This document shows, one piece after another, positions 36,727 through 43,111 of a DNA stretch of 43,111 nt (its first letter is position 1; each line of letters begins with the position of its first letter). The stretch comes from Micractinium sp. NFX-FRZ (lineage: Eukaryota; Chlorophyta; Trebouxiophyceae; Chlorellales; Chlorellaceae). Under the pieces are notes generated by a model that was not told the DNA's origin, searched no databases, and saw only the letters and a list, made by a program, of their open reading frames with translations. The DNA is taken from assembly GCA_029339195.1 (NCBI GenBank), contig JAPTJF010000507.1, positions 1 to 43,111 of the forward strand, read 5' to 3'. Position numbers and translations under genes: made by a program.

Positions 36727-38012
36727 ATGCAGAGCAGCAGCTACGAGCACAAGGAGACCACCCGCACCACGGCTGGTGAGGGACTCCTGGCCTCCCTCCG
36801 CCCTGCCTGGACACACTGGTGCCCTGCCTGCGGGTCCTGCAGTTGGTGCCCTGCTATCAACCGACGTGTTGCTCGACGCAGCGCCAAGGCAGCTTCCAGG
36901 CCGGCAACCGCTGCCGTCGGCGCTTCGCCGCCCCGCCGCCCCGCCCTGGGAAGCGGAGGGCGCTTTCACCAGTGCCGAGTGCCGCCTCATGCTGCTGCCC
37001 TCTGCCTTCGTCCCTGCCCTGCAGGCACCGGCACCGGTGTTGGCGGCACTGGTGAGGGTCTGGGAGAGAAGATCAGCCGCACGGCGGGCGAGGTGAGTGG
37101 CGCCTGAAAGGTTGCGCTCCGCGTGGCCTCAACACCCTGCCAGCCCTGGTGCCGCCCACCTGCCGCCTGCTGCCGCACAGACAGCACCGGCAAGCCCCGC
37201 CTCGCTGCCCTCCCTCCCCTTGTGCTTGCTGTCCGCAGGCGTGGGAGGGAGTGAAGCAGGCCATGCCAGGCACCGGCGCCACCACCACCGGACACACCAC
37301 CACCGGGCACACCACCACCACCGGCGGCATGGGCCACACCGGCACCGGCTACACCACCGGTGGCCTCGGCTCCGCCCCCGCAGTGCACACCGCCCACAGT
37401 GAGCAGCGGGGCGGGGCGGGGCGGGCGGGCGTCACTGATGTGGGCTTCGCACCTGCTGTGCACACCGCCCGCAGTGAGCGGGGTGGGCAGGATCAGCCAT
37501 GGCAGCTGTGTGCTGCAGGCTGGCTAAACGCGGCGGGGGCAGTTGCATTGGCTGGGGGTGGCAGCGCAGCTCAACCTTGCCCTGTCAGCTCACTGCGCCC
37601 GCCTCCCTCCCTGCCCCTCCCTCCCTCCCAGACCCTGCCACCGGCGAGACCCACGCCCACCAGACCTCCACCGGCGCTGCCGTCGACCAGGCAAGTGGTG
37701 GGCGCGAGCGTGGGTCGTTGTGTTTGGATTGCTTGCCTGCCTGTCTACCGGGATTGCTACAGGACCAGAGCTGCTTCAGACTGAGTCATTCCCGCCAGCC
37801 CTGCCCTGGTTCTGAGCATGCCTGTGCGACCCCTGCCCCTGCTCTTACCTCTGCCTGCCTGTACCATGCTCCTGAGAGGAGTAGGGCCCTTGCCATCCCG
37901 ACCCCGGCCTGCCTGCCTGCCCCCTGCCCCCGGCCTGCAGGCCTGGCAGGACGTGAAGAGCAAGGTGCCCGGCACCAAGGAGCACAAGGCCACCAACCCC
38001 ACCGTGATGTGA
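36727..38012 (+). CDS. Small Thr/Gly/His-rich LEA/dehydrin-like protein, copy 1
   Basis: Exons 36727-36775, 37025-37092, 37239-37398, 37632-37690 and 37941-38012 encode 135 hydrophilic residues with no signal peptide or membrane segment. Order: a charged start with EHKETTRTT; a helix GEKISRTAGEAWEGVK ending in PGT; a core of GHTTT and GTGTGYTTGG repeats rich in His; NPATGETHAHQTSTGA; a second helix AWQDVKSKVPGTKEHKAT; and the end NPTVM. This composition is typical of desiccation- or cold-induced LEA and dehydrin proteins, which stabilise proteins and membranes in dried cells, but I cannot place it in a named LEA group, and its two Trp residues are unusual for one. The last intron has a GC donor (CAG/GCAAGT). 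The second copy lies 427 bases downstream. Confidence 0.8.
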
Positions 38013-38438
38013 TGTGGTGTGATGCAGTGTGCCTACACGTGGTGTGGGCATCCAGTTGTATGACGCCCATGATGCTATGCTATGAGACGTCCCAATGACC
38101 TGGCCGTGCGCTTACATGCAATGTTGGTGCCGACCAGACCAGACACCTTCTCTGCTTATGATCATGGTCTTGGCCCCGCTTTACTCTTATCCAGACAGCA
38201 TGGCAGTTGAGTGATCCTGACGCTGTGAGTTGTACTTGACACGTGTAAGCAAGCAGACAGTTTGCTGGGGACGAACGGAGAGGAGAACTTCCTGAACACT
38301 GCCAAACTGACTACTGGAAGCTGTCCCTGTCAGCAGCAGCAGCTGCGGATGAAGGAGCGAGTGATCCTCTAGATCCAGATCTTCAGACGCATTCCGGGCA
38401 TTTGCGAAACTTTAGATTCGGCCGCCAGGCTCGCCAAC
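38013..38438 (+). promoter_or_regulatory. Spacer between the two LEA-like genes, with G-box
   Basis: The 426 bases start with a tail shared with copy 2 (TGATGTGGTGTGATG, then CCTACACGTGGTGT). They also hold CACGTG at 38240-38245, about 195 bases before copy 2, overlapping TGTAA at 38244-38248. The CACGTG is a candidate stress-response element, by analogy with plants. Confidence 0.5.
38035..38042 (+). promoter_or_regulatory. ACACGTGG box after LEA-like copy 1
   Basis: ACACGTGG matches the plant abscisic-acid response core. It lies in the 3' UTR 23 bases after the stop codon and recurs at the same relative place in copy 2. Confidence 0.35.
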
Positions 38439-39703
38439 ATGCAGAGCCACGAGCACAAAGAGGACACTCGCACCACTTCCATTGGTGAGAGACTCCTGGC
38501 CTCCCGTGGCGCCCCTGCGTGCGCCTCTGCACCTTTGCTCGCGGGAAGCAACAGATATGGTGCCTCGGGCAGCGCCGAGGCTGCAGCTAGGCCTGCAACT
38601 GCCCCTGGCGCTGCGCCGCTGCCATGTGCCGCCGCCCTCCGAAGCGGTGGGGTCACCGCTGATGCTGCCGGCCACCTGCCTTTGCCCTGCCCTGCAGGCA
38701 CCACTGCCCCGATTGGCGAGGGGCTGGGCGGGAAGATCAGCCGCAAGGCGGGCGAGGTGAGTGGGACTGACTGCATGCAGAAGCCGGGATGCTGCGTCTG
38801 GTCACCGCTCACGCAGCTGCATCCCGCTTGGGGTCGTCTCGTCTACCCCTGGCTGCCCAGCCAGCACCAGCCAGGCCACCGGCTCCCTGCTCTTGCTCCC
38901 AAATTCTGTGCGTGCAGGCATGGCAGGGAGTGAAGGAGGCCACCCCCGGCACCCGCGAGCATGAAGCCGCGTATGGCACCGGCGCCACCACCACCGGGCA
39001 CACCAACGTCGGGCACACCACCACCGGGCACACCACCACCACCGGCGGCATGGGCCACACAGGCACCGGCTACACCACCGGTGGCCTCGGCTCCGCCCCC
39101 GCAGTGCACACCACCCACAGTGAGCAGCGGGGCGGGGCGGGGCGGGGCGGGCGGGCGTCACTGATGTGGGCTTCGCACCTGCTGTGCACACCGCCCGCAG
39201 TGAGCGGGGCGGGTGGGGCGGGGCAGGATCAGCCGTAGCTGGATACTGCAACCCAACGCCTGGGCATGACAATGCCAACTTGGGAGTCCTTGAAGGGAGT
39301 TGCTGCTTGGTTGCACAGGCAGCACAGAATTCTCTGACGTATCTCCGCCCCCCTGCTTTCCCCGTCCCGCGCAGACCCCGCCACCGGCGAGACCCACGCC
39401 CACCAGACCTCCACCGGCGCTGCCGTTGACCAGGCAAGTGATGAGCGCAAGGTAGAGCAGTATAACCTGGGGCTGCCTGCCTTCCCGGCTGCCTGCTCAT
39501 CACCTGCCTGTTTGCATTGACCCAGATGTGGTCCCACCCACTCGGTGCAACCTCTCGGTGATCTCAGCTCTGCTAATCTAGTCTGCCCCCGCCCCCACCC
39601 CGCCCGCCTGCCCCCTGCCCCCTGCCTGCAGGCTTGGCAGGACGTGAAGAGCAAGGTGCCCGGCACCAAGGAGCACAAGGCCACCAATCCCACCGTGATG
39701 TGA
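38439..39703 (+). CDS. Small Thr/Gly/His-rich LEA/dehydrin-like protein, copy 2
   Basis: Exons 38439-38484, 38698-38756, 38918-39119, 39375-39433 and 39632-39703 encode 145 residues. The exon number and every intron phase match copy 1, and exons 4 and 5 are nearly identical to it in protein. Differences: the N-terminus is shorter and lacks the GTGTGVGG run, the first helix reads GGKISRKAGEAWQGVKEA, and exon 3 adds REHEAAYGTG and an extra GHTNV repeat. The last intron again starts with GCAAGT. Conservation of the coding ends against more diverged introns points to a tandem duplication with selection on the protein. Function as for copy 1: likely a stress protectant, not proven. Confidence 0.8.
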
Positions 39704-40307
39704 TGTGGTGTGATGTGATAGTCAGTGTGCCTACACGTGGTGTTTGGAGCGCCTGGGATGTGGGCACCCGAGCCTCAACGCCCAGCAGGCGCGCGCTGCC
39801 TGTGGCCGTCGGGGTGTGCGGCCGGCCCTGGTTGGCGTGGAACCTCTTTTCTTCAGCGTGTTGAGCAGTGAATCATTCGCCTGCCCCTCTAATGGCCCTC
39901 TATGTGACCCTGACCCCTCCTAACCAGAGTGCTTGGCAGCTGTGTGTGTGCAATGTTGAAAGTGTATCCTGATGCAATGTCAAGGGCACGAAAAAAGCAA
40001 AGGAGGAGGCTAAAACCGGCAGAGAGAAGCAGGGGGGAGGGGCAAACAAGCGGATAGGAGCAGGAAAGGGCAGGGAGAAGCAGAGAGCGGCAAGGGAGAG
40101 AGAGTAGCATGCCGACTGAAGCAGGGAGAAAGGCAACAACAGGCAAGGAGCGCAGAGCAAGGCAGGGCAGGTACGTACAGCACAAGGGTAGGGTAGGTTG
40201 TGGTTAAAAGGGCCTGTCAGGCAGGTCCGGGCATCTCAGCCCACAGAGGGACCACGCGGTGAGGGGGCCTTTTCAGCCCAGAAGGGGGACCATGAGGTGA
40301 GGGGGGC
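39704..40307. other. Gap after the LEA-like pair, with a purine-rich tract
   Basis: These 604 bases hold the copy 2 3' UTR, then a strongly A/G-biased plus strand from about 39983 to 40170, then a 37-base direct repeat. I see no gene I can support; the long reverse frame at 40185-39889 is the complement of the purine tract. Confidence 0.55.
39733..39740 (+). promoter_or_regulatory. ACACGTGG box after LEA-like copy 2
   Basis: The same eight bases as in copy 1, 30 bases after the stop codon, within a shared GTGTGCCTACACGTGGTGT block. Confidence 0.35.
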
Positions 40308-40310
40308 TCA
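40237..40310. repeat. Two imperfect copies of a 37-base direct repeat
   Basis: CAGCCCACAGAGGGACCACG at 40237 and CAGCCCAGAAGGGGGACCATG at 40274 each continue into GGTGAGGGGG-type sequence. Differences are scattered, so the duplication is not recent. Confidence 0.7.
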
Positions 40311-40841
40311 GCATCCAGGAGCGGCACCCTGCGCCGTCAAGGTGCCGCGGTGTGCGAGGTCCAGCCTGCATGCGGCAGGCAGGGATGGGCCTGTTGTAGC
40401 ACGTGGCAATTCAGACACGTGGCAGTCGCATGACAACAACTTGAGCCATGCCCAGCAAGCCGTCTTGGCCCAACACATCAGCCCTGCCCAGCTGCCTTGT
40501 CGGCCCACACACCCCCTGGCCGCCTCCTCTCGGCGCACCTCTGCTGCCGCTCGCGCGTCCTGTTCCAGCCGCCGCAGCCGACAGCCCGCCTCATTGTTGG
40601 CGCGCTGCCGGGCTGCCATGGCATGCTGCCAGAAGCGCAGGGCTCCCTCCCGCACCGCCTCTCGTGCCGCAGCTTCCCGCAGCGCTGCCCGCAGCTCCGC
40701 TGCCGCACTCCTGCCGCTACCGGTGCCGCACGCCACACCTGCCGTCTGTGCCCACCCCGCCGGCGGCTGCTCCGTCCCTTCCCGGCCTAATAGAGGCTCC
40801 CCCAGGTCCAGAGGAGCACCGCCAGAGCAGCAGGGCAGCAT
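40308..40841 (-). CDS. Possible small helical protein, unknown
   Basis: This reverse frame of 177 residues starts 285 bases from, and divergent to, YKT6. Residues about 45-110 are an Ala/Arg/Glu-rich helix (REAAAREAVREGALRFWQH, RRLEQDARAAAEVRREEA) that could form a coiled coil. After a possible donor at 40538 the sequence becomes Cys/Trp-rich and less convincing, so the real 3' end may lie in another exon. I recognise no family. It may be a chance open frame in GC-rich DNA. Confidence 0.33.
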   Translation of the reverse strand: MLPCCSGGAPLDLGEPLLGREGTEQPPAGWAQTAGVACGTGSGRSAAAELRAALREAAAREAVREGALRFWQHAMAARQRANNEAGCRLRRLEQDARAAAEVRREEAARGCVGRQGSWAGLMCWAKTACWAWLKLLSCDCHVSELPRATTGPSLPAACRLDLAHRGTLTAQGAAPGC

Positions 40842-41126
40842 GTGGGGATGCTGGGCGCTAGGGTGCAGCGAGCCGGGCTGCTATGGTCTCGTTGAGCGGT
40901 GGTGACCGCTCCTATACATCATCGAAAGCTTGTGGATTCGACAAGTAGGCGCAAGGGGCCCGGTTTCGAAGTTTGCTGGACAGCGCAGCATGACGAAGCA
41001 GGCGCGTTCCTCTGTCCGCCTCCTGTTGCCTTTCCTGCGGTCATTTCGTTGCCTGTTTCACTCAGTGAGCCCCGAGCAGTCTGCCACGAAGCAACCACCT
41101 GACCTTCTTGCGTTCTGGCCGCGAAT
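40842..41126. promoter_or_regulatory. Upstream region of YKT6
   Basis: A 285-base gap before the YKT6 start and after the possible reverse gene. It is AT-richer than its surroundings (TATACATCATCGAAAGCTTG near 40912) and probably holds the YKT6 promoter and leader. Confidence 0.45.
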
Positions 41127-42650
41127 ATGAAGCTCACAGCCATCCAACTATTCAAGTACATGGGCCCCGACAAGGAGCCCATCCTTCTGGGCAACGCCGC
41201 CGACCTCTCCACGTTTGGCTTCTTCCAGCGCGGCACGGTGGGCGAGATGCTCAACTTTGTGGGGCGCACAGTGGCTCGCAAGACTCAGGTGAGCGCCTGG
41301 ACAGGCGGCAAGGCGGTAGGCGGGCCAGGGAGGGCCAAAGTGGCGAGCGAGCGGACAGCGGCGGCGGAGGTGTAGCGCTGCCGCTGCCTGCTCACCTGCT
41401 CACCTGCCACCGCCCTGCCTGCCTTTCTAGCTACAGGACTGCACCTCCTCGTGCCAGATATGCCCCGCCACTCTGTGCCAGGGTAGCATCGTGCCGCGTC
41501 CCATGCACCCCTTTGCCGCCAGTGCACCCTTCCCTGCCCACCCGTCCGCCTCGCGTGCCCCACCACCCCGCCTGCCCTGCAGGTGGGCCAGCGCCAGACG
41601 GTGCAGCAGGAGGAGTACTATTGCCACGTGCAGAACAAGGACGGCCTGGTGGGCATTGCCTTTGTGGATGCAGAGTACCCGGCGCGCGCCGGCTTCTGCG
41701 TGGTGTCAAAGGTGAGGAGCGGAGGTGGGGAGGTGTGGAATGGGAAGCGTTTGCTGCCCTTCCTCCTTACCTGCATCAGCACGCCCCGCCCGGAGGTGGT
41801 AGGACGGCAGCGTCGTGGCAACGGCACATGAGTGGAAATGCTTGTTGCAATACTTGAGCGGAAACTGGTCCTGTACCGCCCTGCAGGTGCTGGAGGACTT
41901 CATGCTGCTGAGGGGCGACAGCTGGCGGGGGGCCACCGCCGACACCCCCGCCGAGGCGGAGGCGCTGCTGGCGGACGCGCTGCAGAAGTACCAGGTGAGG
42001 CGGGTGGGGTGGAGTGGGGTGGGGTGGGGAGCAGGGCCTTGTATTCGCTGAGTGTCGATGGTGGTTAGGAGTGAGGGGGCCATGGGAGAAGTGTGTGGGA
42101 GACCGTGTGCGTGACGTGTGCTGCCTGGGTGACCAGCGCACGGGGTGGTGGTGTGCCTGCTGGGCCAGAGTTCAAGACATGGCAGGCGGCTCGGCTTGTG
42201 CCTGACTGCACACGGCCCTCTACCCACCCACTTGTGTCGAATCTCTCCCCGCCGTCACCCCACAGAACCCCGAGGCCGCGGACAAGCTGGCCAAGATTCA
42301 GCGGGACCTGGACGAGACCAAAGTCATCCTGCACAAGACGATAGAGAGCGTGCTGGACAGGGGGGAGAAGCTGGACCAGGTGGGGTGGGGGCGAGGCGCG
42401 GGGACATGGGGTGGGCGGAGGGGCACGGCTTGCAGCAAGGCACACTGCACGACTGGTTGAGAGCTGCGGTTCCTTCAAGAGATGGCTCTGATTGACTGTT
42501 GCATCCCACTCCTGCTGCTCACACTGTCTCCTCCCGTACCTCGCCCGTATGCCCCTGCAGTTGGTGGATAAGAGCGCAGACCTGAGCATGGCCAGCCAGC
42601 TGTTTTACAAGCAGGCAAGAAAAGCCAACTCGTGCTGCCGCTTCATGTAG
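41127..42650 (+). CDS. YKT6: R-SNARE YKT6
   Basis: YKT6 is a SNARE for ER-Golgi, endosomal and vacuolar fusion, attached to membranes by lipid and not by a transmembrane helix. Exons 41127-41288, 41583-41711, 41887-41994, 42266-42379 and 42561-42650 agree in phase and give 200 residues (human 198). The N-terminal longin domain starts [18 protein letters not shown], contains [19 protein letters not shown], and continues with [18 protein letters not shown]. The SNARE helix runs from about residue 134, with [13 protein letters not shown] and the zero-layer Arg in [15 protein letters not shown]. It ends CCRFM: the first Cys fits palmitoylation and the second, in the CRFM box, prenylation. Start, end and length fit the family fully. 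Confidence 0.97.
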
Positions 42651-43076
42651 GGCACGTAGCGCGCTCGGCTGGCTGGCAACTTGGTGCCGCGGCGCAGCCC
42701 CCTCTTTCTCCTGTTTGCAATGCTGCGTTCTGTACCCTAGCCTGTCATGTTTGTCCCCGCTAAGCCCACCCCTGACGTTTCTCCAGCTCACTGCCGCTCA
42801 TCCCACCCCAATTAAACTGACCCTCGACTGCTTCACAGCGCTCCCCCTTGTTCTCCTCGGCTGCCCTCCTCCCTCCTTTCCGAGGCCCCTCTAGGTTGCC
42901 TCTGAGCCGCTCCGCCACTCCCTCCTTGTCACACACGCACAAGCCATGTGCATTTAATGAAATGCAAGCAAGACACAGGACTTCTGTTTCTGGGACGAAA
43001 GGGTTGGGCAGGCATGGGCAGGAGGTATGGATGAACCAGTTGGCAGTCGGGGAGGTGGCATGGGCGATGGCACTGA
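42651..43076 (+). other. YKT6 3' UTR and following sequence
   Basis: C/T-rich sequence follows the stop codon. I found no TGTAA close to the stop and no further gene; the short reverse frames in it have no recognisable content. Confidence 0.4.

Positions 43077-43103
<27 letters not shown>
43077..43103. repeat. Run of 27 G at the window's right edge
   Basis: An uninterrupted homopolymer is followed by CCCCATGG. Such a run at a sequence end is often an unreliable or collapsed assembly point, so its true length is uncertain. Confidence 0.9.
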
Positions 43104-43107
<4 letters not shown>

Positions 43108-43111
43108 ATGG

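Noticed and set aside
39889..40185. Reverse Leu/Ser-rich frame resembling a membrane protein
   Set aside because: It is just the complement of the purine-rich tract, so its hydrophobicity is a base-composition effect.
485..41000. VIR and PUS7 as parts of one RNA-modification locus
   Set aside because: They are over 15 kb apart, on opposite strands, with unrelated genes between; chance neighbourhood is the simpler reading.
1..43111. CRISPR array, operon, tRNA/rRNA or transposon
   Set aside because: No palindromic repeat-spacer pattern, no cloverleaf or rRNA-like block and no transposase or reverse transcriptase motif seen; genes have introns and separate promoters. I could not run a covariance or repeat search, so small RNAs in introns may be missed.

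Overview
The window looks like nuclear DNA of a GC-rich green alga, most likely a Chlorella-type chlorophyte. Genes are cut into many short exons with GT-AG (a few GC-AG) introns, exons are strongly G/C-biased, and Ala/Gln/Gly-rich low-complexity runs interrupt conserved domains. The best protein matches are plant and animal housekeeping families. TGTAA, the usual green-algal poly(A) signal, lies close after several stop codons. There are no operons, phage genes, CRISPR arrays or rRNA/tRNA genes that I can see. Species identity is inference only.

Layout: (1) 1-308, a higher-order minisatellite running off the left edge. (2) 485-13342 (-), a 27-exon VIRILIZER/VIRMA homologue, the scaffold of the m6A mRNA methyltransferase. 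(3) 14285-21502 (+), a 17-exon HECT ubiquitin ligase of the UPL6/UBE3C type. (4) 22032-27683 (-), an 8-exon MutL homologue MLH3. (5) 28419-33001 (+), an 11-exon TruD-family pseudouridine synthase, PUS7. (6) 33304-35227 (+), a 310-residue protein with a possible single SNF5/INI1-like repeat. (7) 35654-36342 (+), an unknown two-exon protein. (8) 36727-38012 and 38439-39703 (+), a tandem pair of small Thr/Gly/His-rich, LEA/dehydrin-like genes with the same five-exon structure. (9) 40308-40841 (-), a doubtful small helical protein. (10) 41127-42650 (+), the R-SNARE YKT6. A 27-base G run sits at the right edge.

I rebuilt the splicing by following reading-frame phase across every junction. UPL6, MLH3, PUS7, the SNF5-like gene, both LEA-like genes and YKT6 all close to whole-codon totals (1157, 1440, 812, 310, 135, 145 and 200 residues). 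VIR is resolved except for one exon near 1717-2086.

VIR/UPL6, MLH3/PUS7 and the small reverse gene/YKT6 are head-to-head pairs and may share promoters; UPL6/MLH3 are tail-to-tail. The genes do not form one pathway: RNA modification (VIR, PUS7), proteolysis (UPL6), DNA repair/meiosis (MLH3), membrane traffic (YKT6) and possibly chromatin (SNF5-like) are ordinary housekeeping neighbours. The least explained part is the tandem LEA-like pair: it has an exon-aligned internal repeat, conserved GC-AG introns, duplicated splice-donor junctions and ACACGTGG boxes after both stop codons.
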